Positions 34,231 through 45,698 are shown, counted from the first letter of the stretch. The stretch is 64,000 nt of DNA from Nymphaea colorata (GCF_008831285.2 NC_045140.1:3141528-3205527); one strand, 5' to 3'. Numbers and translations are program-made. Notes: generated by a model from the sequence alone, not told the origin.

Positions 34231-35152
34231 GCCTGTTGTCTGTAATGTATTAATTCGAAAACACTCGCCACCAACATGAAGGGTCTATGATAGACAAACC
34301 CTACCACATCGAACAGGGACTCAACAAATGTTTTCCAAGTCGGTTCTAAGAAATCAAGGGAAAAACAATGAGTTGGGAGAGAGAAAAGATTTTGTAAAGT
34401 TAATGAACAAGTAAGCATGCAAGAAACACAGTCCAAGTATTTAAATGTCATGTTTAACATATAACTTTTAAATGACAAATTACATGCTCCAAAGGGCTTA
34501 ATGTAGTTGGTTGGCCTATCAGGTGGGTAAAAGCCTGTTTGCTAATTCAATTCCTAACATAATTGATTGGGCTAGCGGGTCGGTAAGAACTCGATTTTTA
34601 TGGACATTATACTTCTGAACCATAATGGCAGAAACTATTTGACATGAGAATCATAAGATTTTTAAGTCTAGAAGCAGGACTGTACCTTGAAGGCAGGGAA
34701 ACATATGATTAATTTTTTTTTTTATTTTGGGATTTAGTGTTGCTTTAGAACCTAAATGCTTTTATAATTACTTCCTCAACTTATTGTACCTTGTGTCATT
34801 GTTTATAGTTAGATGAGTTGTATTTGGAGAAATAAAAACTGATGACCATATTTTAACCGACCTACGCGACTAACTATGCTAGCGTTGTAAAGACTTGTTT
34901 AAAAGCTACACGGTTAAACAAAATATTTAAATACTTGAACCGAATTTTCTTACATGCTTATTTGTTTATTTTGCTTTATGATTGATTTTCTAAACATCTT
35001 TTCTCTCTTCCAACTTATTGTTTTTTCCTTGATTTCTAATGCAGACTTGAAAAATATTTCCATTAAATCCCGATTGGATGTGATGGGGTTTGTCTCTCAT
35101 GGACCCTTTGATGGCCAGTGTTGTCCAATTAGTACACTACCGAGGCGAGTGG
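34222..35152. repeat. Long inverted repeat: arms about 255 bp, spacer about 425 bp
   Basis: The reverse complement of 34222-34477 aligns along its whole length with about 34903-35152. Shared words in order are TTTAAATACTTG, TTTTCTCTC, CCTTGATTTCT, ATGTG-T-GGGTTTGTCT, CAT-GACCCTT, and ATTA-TACA-TAC. Identity looks like 70-80 percent by eye, with small indels. The spacer (34478-34902) contains GGCCTATCAGGTGGGTAA and a related GGGCTAGCGGGTCGGTAA. A transcript would fold into a long imperfect hairpin. No protein coding is recognised. Confidence 0.75.
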
Positions 35153-37471
35153 GCATCGGCTTCAATACAGAGTCCTGTCATGTTTTATTTTATACAATCA
35201 GTCATATACTGAAAACCCTCCTCTCTCCCTCCCTCTTTCCCCTGATCTTGGTGGTGGACGTGAAGGATTTCGTTGCTCACGGGAAGTAAAGTACAACGTC
35301 AATGTTCCTAACCTCTCATCCAATACTGTGAAAATGTAAGTGAACACATCTCTCTCTCCCTCTCCGTCTCCCTCTCTCTTTCTCCACTTTCCCCCCTTTA
35401 GCCTTTGACAGCAAAAGTTCGTTCGTTCCCTTCCCTTTTGTTGGTTGTTTTAAGGACTGATTAAGTGGTAGAAGAAGGCAGAAAATGGGATAATCCATCC
35501 AGCTGTCGTGACTCATCCGGATGTTCCTATTTTTTCTTTTTCATTCTTATTTACCTTTATCTATAATGAGCGATCAAAATGGTTGTTCTTTTCTCCTCTT
35601 CCTTTTGCTTGTTCTTTATGTTGGACACTTATGTGGGTAGCGCGGTTTCATTGTCCGAAATCGTCGTAGCTTGTTCTGGACCCTTTTTTTTTTTTTTACG
35701 AGTAATTTTTTCTTAATAATTAAGTTATTACGGTTTTGTTATGTTGCCAAGATGCACTTGGTCATCTGGTGTTTCCCCAAAAAACAGAGAGGGAAGGTTT
35801 TACCGTTCACTTGCTCAAGTTGGTACATGTAGCAACCAGGCAAGCTTTCTTCTTTTTACGTACTAAACATCTTGAGGTTCCGCATTCCCATAGTTGTAGA
35901 ACAGACTAAGAACAATGCCAAGGTCATCAATGATATGCAGCTCGGTGACGCTTTATATGTTTTTCCTTTCCTGCTTTTCCTTACAAGTAATGGTAACTCT
36001 TGTTCGTGCTGGCCTTCTTTTTGGAATGCATATGCCCTTTGAGCGGCAGCCCTTTTTAATGGTAGGCTCTAGTTTAGCTGTGTAGTGAGAGCTACTTGTG
36101 GTGGTTATTTGCACTTAAATGGGACCAGCGCTGTAACCATTACTAAAAGTTCTGTACGCTATGAATCAGGATAGCAAAACAAATTTGTATTGCGTAAAGA
36201 ATCTTTACTAAAGATGAAACTGAAAATGTACTTCAGTAAAATCAATCTTCTGACATGCAAATAAGCACGTTTCTACTTGGTGCATATTTGATCTCACATC
36301 ACGCCAAAAGGTGATATAAAGGGGAGCATTGTTCATTGTATTGCACGTGTGGGAGCGAATGGGATGATATTCGTGTTTGGTGCGTCATAAGGATTCGTGC
36401 TGGTCCTTGGCCTAATTTTGCCAACTCTCACATCCAGTGTCAAGTGATTCACGGCCAACTTGCAATGGAGGTGTGATTAGCCTTTTTAATAAGTCAGGGA
36501 ATTGGAAGATTCTTGAGGACGGGGTGCATTAATATATGGAGGTTTGGCTTTTCCCTGAAAACCGAAAACCTGTCAGTTCAAATCATTCTGGCATTTCTGA
36601 ATCTATAGTTTTCCTTGTTTACAAAGAGGAAATCATGGCTGAACAATATTATAAGAGGCACTATATCCTATGAAATTAGAGACCAGGATGAACAAGGGAG
36701 GTTCGAGTCTTCTCTCTGCTTTTGCAGGTACTAAAACCCAACAGACCAATATACATGCCCTCTGCTTATCTATCTTTTGGAAGACTGACAGCATAGTCTT
36801 GGAATGATGCCTCGCTGAGTCTGCAGGTTTCCTAAGGTTTAGTTATCTATAGGTTTGTTCTTCAGGGATGACCTTTTGGATTACTGTTGAGGCTGATGTG
36901 GACTTCCTGTTCTTTAGTTTTCTTTTCCCTTGAGCCTGATTTGTCGTTTGGCTTCAGGGTTTTGTCATTTTTCCTGTACATCTGATTGATAGAATTTGCA
37001 CATTCCTCAATAAACACATTTTGATTGATATATTGAATATGTGGGCAGAAACAAAGTGCAGTTGGGATTTTGTAGACATCGTCTGCCAGTTCATTCCTTT
37101 ACTTTTTAATATTCTGAGCTCTCAACTGCTATTCTTGTTCTCTGGTACTTTTTAGCTGAAAACCATGTCCTATTATTTATTTCCTTCTGTTTCCTTCAAG
37201 TATTTGCTAACTGAAGTTTGTTGGTTTTAGCCTGCGTTATATTTGCAACTGTAACTTATGTTGTGCAAACTGCAATTCTTAAATTTATATCGATTTTAAG
37301 TACTTCCAAGTTCCAATTGCATACCTTTGAAACAATTAGACCATGTAATTTTGTTGTCAATCTTAGCAAACAATTGGACTATAAACTTCTTTGTTAGTTC
37401 ATAGCATTTTGGTGTGATCACAAATTCGAACACGGCGCAGGGTCAATAGCTTCTCACACTAAAACAACAGA
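35153..37471. other. Region upstream of APE1L
   Basis: No gene recognised. CT-rich tracts lie at 35220-35240 and 35340-35395. The sequence next to the APE1L start contains GGCGCAG at 37435-37441, a possible acceptor for a leader intron, so the promoter and first non-coding exon may lie anywhere in the preceding 2 kb. No TATA box was assigned. Confidence 0.4.
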
Positions 37472-38566
37472 ATGAAGCGCTTCTTCAAGCCAATAGTAAA
37501 AGGTGAAGATAAAGATGGAAATGGAGTGGATGGAGATGTAAACTGTGATGGGCCTTTGAAGAAGAAGTTGAACCAATCTGGAGAAGCAAATAATGACAAT
37601 GAAAAGGAGCCAGCAAAGCTGGAACCTTGCAAGTTTATGACATGGAACTCCAACAGCCTGCTTCTTAGGGTTAAGAACAATTGGGCTGAATTCACCAGCT
37701 TAGTCCAACGTGTTGACCCAGATGTTATTGCAATCCAGGAAGTGAGGATGCCTGCAGCAGGGTCTAAAGGAGCTCCCAAAAATCCTGGGGAGTTAAAGGA
37801 TGACACAAATTCAGCACGGGAGGAAAAACGGATATTACTGCGAGCTTTGTCAAGCCCTCCGATGGGGAATTATCGTGTTTGGTGGTCCCTTGCAGATTCA
37901 AAGTATGGAGGAACTGCTTTATTTATAAAAAGGCGGTTTCAGCCACAAAAAGTCTCTTTCTCTCTTGATAAATCATCTTCAAGGCATGAACCTGATGGGC
38001 GAGTCATTTTGGCTGAATTTGAGTCATTTTACATACTAAATACATATGTTCCTAACAATGGTTGGAAGGATGAAGAGAACTCTTTCCAGCGGAGACGGAA
38101 ATGGGATAAGCGGATGCTGGAGTTTGTGATTCGATTGGGTAAACCTTTGGTTTGGTGTGGTGACCTGAATGTGAGTCATGAAGACATTGACGTGAGCCAC
38201 AAAGAGTTTTTCAGCAATGCTAGGCTTAACGGCTATATACCTCCAAATAAGGAGGATTGTGGGCAGCCTGGGTTCACAATAGCTGAAAGACAGAGATTCT
38301 CAAAGATACTAAGGGAGGGGAGGCTCTTGGATGCCTACAGATTCCTCCACAAAGAGCAGGACGTTAATTGTGGATTCACATGGTCTGGAAATCCAGTTGG
38401 GAAGTACAGAGGCAAGCGAATGAGGATAGATTACTTCATAGTGTCGGAGGTGCTTAAGGACAGAATAATCTCCTGCAAAATTCATGGCCAAGGAATTGAG
38501 CTGGAAGGATTTTGTGGGAGTGACCACTGCCCAGTTTCTCTTGAGCTGTCACCCGTTTTGGTATGA
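37472..38566 (+). CDS. APE1L: AP endonuclease APE1-like protein (ExoIII/APE1 family)
   Basis: Predicted class II apurinic/apyrimidinic endonuclease of base-excision repair, which cuts the DNA backbone 5' to abasic sites and clears blocked 3' ends. One uninterrupted exon encodes 364 residues. After a variable, charged 54-residue N-terminus with a basic LKKK patch comes the endonuclease/exonuclease/phosphatase fold. Visible catalytic motifs: WNSNS (N59, N61), AIQEVR (metal-binding E90), LNTYVPNNGW (Y192), WCGDLNVSHEDIDV (D231, N233) and GSDHCPV (D351, H352), all intact. KMR-like GKYRGKRMRIDYF is also family-typical. The N-terminus MKRFFKPI and the whole layout match Arabidopsis APE1L rather than ARP or APE2, which carry extra domains. 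The start is the first ATG in frame and fits that conserved N-terminus. The plant APE1L I recall is also encoded without obvious truncation at this length. Confidence 0.95.
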   Translation: MKRFFKPIVKGEDKDGNGVDGDVNCDGPLKKKLNQSGEANNDNEKEPAKLEPCKFMTWNSNSLLLRVKNNWAEFTSLVQRVDPDVIAIQEVRMPAAGSKGAPKNPGELKDDTNSAREEKRILLRALSSPPMGNYRVWWSLADSKYGGTALFIKRRFQPQKVSFSLDKSSSRHEPDGRVILAEFESFYILNTYVPNNGWKDEENSFQRRRKWDKRMLEFVIRLGKPLVWCGDLNVSHEDIDVSHKEFFSNARLNGYIPPNKEDCGQPGFTIAERQRFSKILREGRLLDAYRFLHKEQDVNCGFTWSGNPVGKYRGKRMRIDYFIVSEVLKDRIISCKIHGQGIELEGFCGSDHCPVSLELSPVLV

Positions 38567-39360
38567 ATTAGAAGCTTTTTAGTAAAGAATGGACAGTAGT
38601 ATAAATTCATTCTGTTCCATAGCCTCTGGATCTTTTGCACCAACACTAAATCCTTCATTCGTAGGTATTACCATTTGTGCTCCGATATATGGAAGCTTCT
38701 CTTTATAGTGGTGATTCTTACTGATAGATCCATCTCGGGGAAGGACCCCCATTTTGAAGAAGGGAGCCTGTCTGCCTGTTCAACGCTTTTAAACTTAATT
38801 GTACCTTCTTTTGGGGAAGGAAGAAAAATGAAAAAGAAAAAGATTTGGTCTCTCATGTTAAATCTGCTGATGAGAATTTTTGTGAAGATAGAAATCTCTT
38901 GCTTTTGGTAGGAAGATGTAAATGTCCCATGTGCTTTCTATTCTGGAAGTCATCCATACGGTTAAACGAATTTATATAGTTCGCTTACCAGGTTCATTTG
39001 TTTAAAATTTTCTACGAGTGTGCAGTTTCTGTTTATTTAACTGAACAAACAGCGATAAAAATATTATCCTTTGGAAATTAGACCGGTTTTGCATCTGAAA
39101 TACATGTGGTTTTAAGTTCTCTCTATGCATCATCAATGGCGGGCTTTGCTGTAGTAGCTTCAGTCATAGGATGGGTGGACATGCCAAAACTGTCCTTAGT
39201 AGGCTGGATTATTCAATACAGCAGCATTTTCTTAGTTATCTGCATCTCTGTTCTTGATTACAAAATTGAATTCCCTATGTTTTTTCATATCTTCACCAAC
39301 TCAGGCTAGGATGGTTGGACATGCCAGTCTATTGATGCCAATCTGTTCACAATAAAGATT
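38567..39360 (+). terminator. APE1L 3' UTR and candidate polyadenylation signal
   Basis: AATAAA at 39351-39356 followed by a T-rich stretch is the clearest signal, about 790 bases after the stop. The open frame at 39106-39309 lies within this stretch and has only hydrophobic composition, no recognised domain. An earlier, weaker site cannot be excluded. Confidence 0.35.
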
Positions 39361-39944
39361 TTATTTACTTGGGTCCAGAGCGTTGTTGCATTCTGTTGAT
39401 GGTAACAATACCATCTTGTCTGAAACAGATATGATTGCTAAAATCCAACTTATTTGCAACATTTACACTAGCAACCTAGAAGTCAGGTGTCATGTTGATT
39501 CATGACAAGGTTCGAAAGTCGCATAAAGAGGCTACGGGCTTGGACCAGGACACACGAATCCTTTGTGACCAATATGATTAAGCCTCCATTTCCTACATCC
39601 AGAGATGTTATTCTTCTCTTCAAAAGCATGGGAATCAGGTCTCAACTTCTTGAATCCAGTCAATCTTAGATGCTATATAGTGTAACAAAGAACGGAAAGT
39701 TCAAATCAAGGCTATCCGGTCATCATAAAATTTTATGAAATTGCAGGAGGAGTGAATTTATAAACAAAAAGAAAAAGATGAGGGGCTCATTTGTCAAATT
39801 TGTGGAAAGAAATGCACTCTGCCTTTGACTGTTGCATGAGGTTAATCACTCCTATCAATCTGAGGTCCTGAACACACCACCGGCCTTGGCAACAGTCTGC
39901 GAACACTCAAGATGGGGAATGGTTTTCGGATGTTAGAGCCACTG

Positions 39945-40003
39945 CTTACATGACAAGGGAAAAGCTAAATTGAGCTTACATGACAAGGGAAAAGCTAAAT
40001 TGA
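39945..40003. repeat. 30-bp tandem duplication
   Basis: The 29-base word beginning CTTACATGACAAGGGAAAAG and ending CTAAATTGA occurs at 39945-39973 and 39975-40003, perfectly repeated. No function is apparent. Confidence 0.9.
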
Positions 40004-40377
40004 TGAAAATAAAACAGTAAATGGAAATGATGCTACCATGGTTGGCAATGAAACTAAAGTACCAAGATTCGAGCCTACTTAAAATCTCAAACTCATCCTG
40101 TTCTTCTGTCAGATGATATTTTATGTTCCTAACTGGAAGGATGATAACCTAGAAGGTAGGATGTTCATCTAGAAGGTATGAAGTTCCTTCAAAGGGTATC
40201 TGTTAGGGTACTCCATTAACGGAGTGTGCAACTACTTCATTGATGAAGTTATGGGTGGATCAAGTGTCTACAGGCACACTCATTTATTGGTCTCCTATCC
40301 TACCCATAACTGTCATGCAATTAAGGATGGTAGCCCTTGCAAAGGTGTGGTATGACAGTGCAAGAGTTTTGAGTATT

Positions 40378-40466
40378 GCCGACGGCTTAACCGTGGGCAA
40401 AGACTGCAAAGAGCTGTTGGCAATTCATTTGTCACCGGCTTTTGAGCGGTCGGCAAAAGAATTGGA
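40378..40466. repeat. Possible CACTA-type subterminal repeat fragment
   Basis: GCCGACGGCTTAACCGTGGG followed by CAAAG forms an imperfect palindrome, and GAGCGGTCGGCAAAAGA follows 70 bases later. TTTGCCGACGGC-type words recur in subterminal regions of plant CACTA (En/Spm) transposons. Neither the CACTA terminus nor a transposase is present, so this is tentative. Confidence 0.3.
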
Positions 40467-43400
40467 CAGTCAATGACCTATAGGGGCGAACTTTGATCTC
40501 TGGCAAAGTTCTTAACGTCAATGGGCTTCAAGGAGAATTTACCAGTGGAGTGGCTTATTGGTTGCCTATAGCGGTGATTAGTTTCGCTGTTATAGATATC
40601 TTCCATTTAATGACAAACGAAGATGGTTTCACCCATGAATTAAACAGCGTTGGAGCATACCGCAGCAGAAAGTATATGCCACTTCATTTTATATTTATAA
40701 TACTGAGCAAAAAAAAATTAAACTTGTCAAAGTTGTGTTAGCATCAGAAACAAAACAAAAACAAATACCATCAAGTCTATTAAAACAGATACCAAGTCAT
40801 GCAGTTCTTCACACAAGCATCTTTATCGGCCTTGTAGTACTTCTGCTTTATCTGTAGATCCTGCGCAAGTAAAGTAAAATAAGTGTAGTCTTTAAGCTCT
40901 ATGGATTCGGGGGTTTCGGACTTCCTCTAGCTGCAGTTCCCCCAGAGACCCGAGATCTAAACCCAGTTTGATGGGAAGGGCGGGTTCTAGGGTATTGTGG
41001 GTTCTGGATCTAAATGCGGCCCTGCTATTTGGGCAGATGTGGATCCAAATCTTGTGGGTCTAGCTAAGATGTGCCCAAAAATGTTGTCTTTGTATTGTCT
41101 TGGTTTAGATACATATAGATATATGAGTCCCTTCGCATTAAATTGCATGTCATTAAACATATTTTCTAAAAATCTAAAGAAATGGATAATACAACTGGTA
41201 CTGAGCACCTATCTCAATGAATTTAGGATAATTGGATCCGATTTGCGGTGTTGACCATGGCTAATATGTGAATGAGATTTTTTTCTTAATCTTTGCTGGA
41301 AAAAATTCAGTTTCGACTATAGCCTTCCAAACAATTCATTTCAGATTTAAAATAAATTTCAAAATAAATTTCTTGCACAATACTAAAAAGCAATGTCAAA
41401 ACAAAAGCTACTTCAAAATGATATTTTCAAGCATTTACTTCAAAATACTTTATTTTTACGACTAATGATGAAGGCCCAAACTTGAAGGCCTCAACCAATC
41501 CTCATCCTCATTTTTTCAAATCTCTTCAAGTTATTTGCTTTCAAGAATGATGATGAGGATCTTATTTCAGGATCCAGAACTGAAGGGCTACACCTTCCTT
41601 CAAATTCTCAACTCTCAAGTCGCCATTCAAAATTCTTCACCAAATTAGTCGGGCCTTTGCTCACATTCAAGCATCAGTTGGATCTTCTTTTTTCTTCTCA
41701 ACTAATTGATCCATTTCAGGTTACCTTCAAATAACAATTTTTAAATCAATTATTATCTATTTAAATTAACCTTTTTTTTTGTAAATAATCTCTCCATCTA
41801 TATCTTTCGTGACTTTATTTTCAAATTAAATGCTAAACGACGCGCCAATTCGAATTAGTCCTCTTTTAAATATTCTCCGAAGTCATGACCCATCCATTTC
41901 TTCAGAAGAGCCTCTTTGTTCGAATTTCTCTCTCAATTTAGTTAGGAATTAATTTGTAAACATGCTATTAGAGTCTCTTCTAACTTCAAGATAAATTTCC
42001 AAAGGCATCTTTCTTAATTTAAATTCGTCAAGTATTCTTTGATTTTCTGAAATTTGCGCCCATTCATTCAAACCAAAATTGTTTGCAAATTCACCATGTC
42101 AAAGGATCTTTCTTCTTATTATTTCAAATCAAAATCAAGATTTTCTTATCTTTCATTCGCTTGCATTATTTTCAAAAAGTCTAAATCTTTCAAATAACCA
42201 TTCTATGCCATTCCACTATGACGTTCAGATTTCAGAACATTTGCAAATTAAAATATAGAAGCAAAAAATCAATATTTGGTTCGGTTACTCCTAATAAATG
42301 CATCGCTGTGTTGGCAGGGGGCCCTATCTCCAGAGTTTTTCCACAGATTTTAAAAACATTTATTTTCCAAAAGATGGGTAATTGCCAAAAGATGATACTA
42401 AAATTTGTTAACAATATTTAACCTAAAATAGTGATGTGACCTTGCATTTTTCCATGAGCATCACAAATTGATAAAACATGTGAATACTGAGCACGCCAAT
42501 GATGCATGGAAAACATTTTGCTACAAATAACAAGCCTGTTCATATTCAGCATTGGTCACAGGTAAGTGTCTTCTTGTTGTAGTAGGTGAAGTCATATAAA
42601 TATACAATGGGGGAGCCTTTTTTTTTCTAATAGGGTTTTCTGCAAGTAAACATCATTTGTTCGTTTCTTTGCTTCCCAAGTTACTTTTACCAGGGTAGTT
42701 GATCTAAGGGGAACATGGGCTGAGTAAAGGCAACCCTAGAAATATTTAAAAGTACAACCATATACTATGGACCTGAAACATTGATATTTTTATGCTAATG
42801 TAGGAGACTGCTTCAGCAACATGAATCTCCAGCTTTTCCCAATGCTGACTGCCAACGGTCCCAAAAGATGAGATCAGAAGGTGAACAAACCAAGGAAAAA
42901 AGGCTAAGCATCAGGGCAGCTGATAAAAGAATCGGTCGATTAGTCTCGTGTAAATAACACCTTTCACGGAAAGACCTTATAGCCCTTGTTCCATCACCTC
43001 TAATCAGAAAATTCTGTCTTCTTTTCTTTTTTTGTTTCTTCAAAGAAGCATTTAGCGCGCATGCTAATCATAAGAGTTGTCAATCATTTTACTGCCCCCA
43101 AGACCTTTAAACAAACATGAGATGCATTAGGTTGCATTTGAATCCTTCTTCACAATCTGATGACAAGAAAAAAACATCAGAAGGCTGTCAGTATAAGAAA
43201 ACAAATATCCCGGGTCATCCGACTGAAATAAATGTAGCTCAGATACTGCGTTAACGTTATTAGTCAGAAAATTATCCACAATTTAAACAGACAAAATCGA
43301 CCATATTTACATTCTGAAAAAAGGGTCTAGCAGATCAAGTTCATCCACCACCTTTTATTTTCCATAAATTCATGAATTATCCAGCTTAGATGAATTCACA

Positions 43401-43943
43401 AACCTATGCTCTCACCAGAACTTCAAATATGTAAAGTTCATAAGATAAATAATATCACTAAACAGCAAGAATGCAGCACCTCCGTATAATTATACTTGGA
43501 AACACCACTTTATTATTAGTAAATGATGCAAGGAAGACAACGGTGTAGTGATAAAAAAGTAAGCAGTAAAGCTTTAAATGGCAAAGCTCAAGTAGATATT
43601 ACAAAGTGCAAACAGATTTTTTTTTTTTGTTTTTTCTTGCATCATCTTTCTTATTTAAGCACACCAAAAAAAGGACTTAATGGATATTTTCAAATCTCAT
43701 CTCCAAAGAATGAGACACATTTTTCTTTGCTGTGAGGGTTTTGGATTCCTATTTTCACTTTCAACATGAGAGATTGCAATGGAATAATGGGTATATAATA
43801 TATTGATTATTGATAATCGTGTAACCTTCCCCAAGTGAATAAGCCATGTCGAGATGGTGAACCAATTTGTGAGTGGAAGCCCACAACTAGCACCAACACC
43901 AATATCTGTAACTAGAAAACAGTACTCACGCAGGAAGATAGAT

Positions 43944-43977
<34 letters not shown>

Positions 43978-44089
43978 AACAAGAAGAAGCTGAGGAGAAG
44001 AAGCCGTAGCCAAAATGGTTTGCACGGCCTCTATTTATAATCCCATTTCCAGAATTCTAAGAGTCCCCAATCTTAGAACCCTAGGAGAT

Positions 44090-44280
44090 TTCACAAGCTC
44101 CAAAGACATTAATTACATCATAGAAACCTAAGAGACTTCACATATTACAAAGATATTAACTACAACATAGAATCCTAGGAGACTTCACATATTACAAGGA
44201 TATTAACTTCAACATAGAATCCTAGGTGACTCTTCACATGTTACAAGGACATTAAATATCTTAACACATTCTACAAGGAG
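44090..44280. repeat. Tandem repeat, period about 47 bp, roughly four copies
   Basis: Units begin TTCACA at 44090, 44137, 44184 and 44233. They share ATTACAA-GA-ATTAA, ACATAGAATCCTAGG and GAGAC or GTGAC. Copies 2 and 3 are nearly identical and the outer ones are diverged. No coding content. Confidence 0.8.
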
Positions 44281-44640
44281 GTGAAATCCTAAGAGACTCC
44301 TCTTCAACGTGCTGGTGAAGGATTTATATTTTAACAGCTTCAACTTAAAAAGTGTCAGAATTAACTAGACAAGTGGCCTGGGAACAATGATACATTTGAG
44401 TTCGAAAAATTAGGATGATCATATGTCTTGCTCTCATACTATCTAATGTTCTGGCTTCTGGCTTGGAGTCCTTTTCAAGTGTGAAACACAGCTGACTACA
44501 GGATGGACAAGATTTGCAGAACCTAGCACTTACGTTAGTTTTAGGTGAGAGGCCATTACAGTTAATGCCCAAATCATGTCCAATACTCAGGGCCCGTTTG
44601 ATTGCCCAGAAAAAATTGGTGGAGCGGTTGAAATACGTAT

Positions 44641-44740
44641 GGGCGGGTGAAATTTCACCCGCCCGACACAAAAACCATCAAACATGGTGAAATTTCACCC
44701 CGTTTTCGATAAAGTGAGCGGGTGAAATTTCACCCGCTCA
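44641..44740. repeat. Perfect GTGAAATTTCAC-centred palindromes near the left TIR
   Basis: A perfect 24-bp palindrome at 44641-44664 has left half GGGCGGGTGAAA. A perfect 26-bp palindrome at 44715-44740 has left half TGAGCGGGTGAAA. Shorter relatives are at 44683-44697 (TGGTGAAATTTCACC) and about 44774-44789. Regularly spaced inverted words beside a TIR are candidates for transposase-binding sites; this is inference. Confidence 0.85.
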
Positions 44741-44822
44741 AAAGTCCGAGCTCGCAGCTCAGACTTTTGATCGCGTGAAATTTCACCTGATCGACCGCTT
44801 TCAATTTTTCGCTCTCACGCCA

Positions 44823-44895
44823 CGAGCATGTGGCCGAGACCGCGGAGGGGTTTCGCCCCGAGCATGTGGCCGAGACTGTAGAGGGGTTTTACAGC
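44823..44895. repeat. 36-bp tandem duplication ahead of the PARN-like fragment
   Basis: CGAGCATGTGGCCGAGAC occurs at 44823 and 44859, in each case followed by a GAGGGGTTT word. The period is 36 bases (12 codons), so the plus-strand frame leading into the PARN-like fragment is preserved across it. Confidence 0.8.
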
Positions 44896-44907
44896 AGGAG
44901 CACGAAG

Positions 44908-45120
44908 GAATGGAGGGTGAAGCAGGTAGTGTGGTCGAACTTCGATTCCCTCCTGGGGGAGGTGAATGAGCGCATTCGCGATGCCGATTTCATATCCATC
45001 TCAGAAATTGGGGCTTTACTCTTCTCCGTGGCACCCGATTCTTCCCATTGACACTGACGAGATGGCCTATAGCAAAGCGAAGGACGCGCGGAGAGATTCG
45101 AGCTCAAATTGCAAAGAAAA
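44908..45120 (+). pseudogene. Captured fragment of a PARN-like (CAF1-family) poly(A) ribonuclease gene
   Basis: The frame encodes EWRVKQVVWSNFDSLLGEVN, then ERIRDADFISIS, then after a shift near 45003 LYSSPWHPILPIDTDEMAYS and KAKDA. This is the N-terminal block of plant PARN-like proteins (…VKQV…SNF…DF…APWH…ID…YSKAK…). PARN-family nucleases shorten poly(A) tails. The block that should carry the first catalytic acidic pair reads ISE-IG, altered as in some plant PARN-like proteins or damaged here. The fragment ends before the rest of the nuclease domain, so no functional enzyme is encoded. Confidence 0.7.
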
Positions 45121-45151
45121 GTTAGAGCTCGAACATAATCTCTACTGCAGG

Positions 45152-45256
45152 ATGCTCAAAGATACATCAAAATGGGTTCTATGGGGAGACTTTGAATCTC
45201 TATGCACGATGCCCAAAAGCGGTCGCCCTCCTGATAATTTCACCTTCCCTCTTGTC
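45152..45256 (+). pseudogene. Captured PPR gene fragment 1
   Basis: MLKDTSKWVLWGDFESLCTM and PKSGRPPDNFTFPLV reproduce the end of one pentatricopeptide motif and the start of the next; PDNFTFPLV is a hallmark of PLS-class PPR proteins. It lies in the same open frame as the second half of the PARN-like fragment (44966-45310). That frame therefore fuses two unrelated genes before stopping at 45308-45310. The sequence just before it, CTACTGCAG, resembles an intron acceptor. Confidence 0.75.
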
Positions 45257-45580
45257 TCTTCCTCCTCCCTCCCCACAGTCGACATCATCGGTAGAACCAG
45301 CACACTCTGAGAACAAGCTTTTGATGAGATTGGGGGATGAGGCAGTTCAATATTCCTAGGGGCACTAGCGAGAGGATTGCCTCCAGATGTTTGGGTGCTC
45401 AGGAGCACCATAAGCCTGGCACCCGGATTCGGAGCAGGTGAGGCAGAGGACGGGATGTGGGGAGCAGTTGGTTGGGGAAGTTGTGGAGAGAAAACATGAT
45501 CAGGAGGGAGCGGGAATTTGCTGAACGGTGGCCTCAATGGCGGGTGGGAGCTCTGAAGCGAAAACTCGCGTTTGAGGATG

Positions 45581-45676
45581 AAGTTGGTCAGGTTTTATGC
45601 CACTTGTGACGAAGTCCGAAGTGCAGAACACTTGTTTGACGAAATGCCTGAAAAGGACACTTTTGCTTGGACTTAA
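45581..45676 (+). pseudogene. Captured PPR gene fragment 2
   Basis: KLVRFYATCDEVRSAEHLFD followed by EMPEKDTFAWT and a stop (TAA 45674-45676) is an L/S-type PPR motif. In intact PPR proteins this kind of segment usually precedes the PDNFTFPLV segment, whereas here it lies 325 bases after it. The pieces were therefore rearranged, or come from different repeats or genes. PPR proteins bind organellar RNA; nothing functional remains here. Confidence 0.8.
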
Positions 45677-45698
45677 GCCGAATCAATTTACAATTTAC

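Larger units (their letters stand above)
39361..44589. other. Gene-free region between APE1L and the chimeric TIR element
   Basis: No gene recognised on either strand. It contains a 30-bp tandem duplication (CTTACATGACAAGGGAAAAG, 39945 and 39975), a possible CACTA-like fragment (40378-40466), GGATC-type low-complexity sequence at 40905-41060, long TTCAAA-rich simple sequence at 41480-42200, a GA run at 43946-43976 and a 47-bp tandem repeat at 44090-44280. ATTTATAATCCC at 44032-44043 followed by the tandem repeat could be part of an old LTR. Confidence 0.5.

Noticed and set aside
44090-44280. Possible CRISPR-like array from regularly spaced repeats
   Set aside because: Period and sequence are continuous tandem repeats without unique spacers, in a plant nuclear context.
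45142-45537. 131-codon minus-strand frame inside the chimeric element
   Set aside because: It is antisense to recognisable PPR sequence at its low-coordinate end and proline-rich elsewhere, without a family match.
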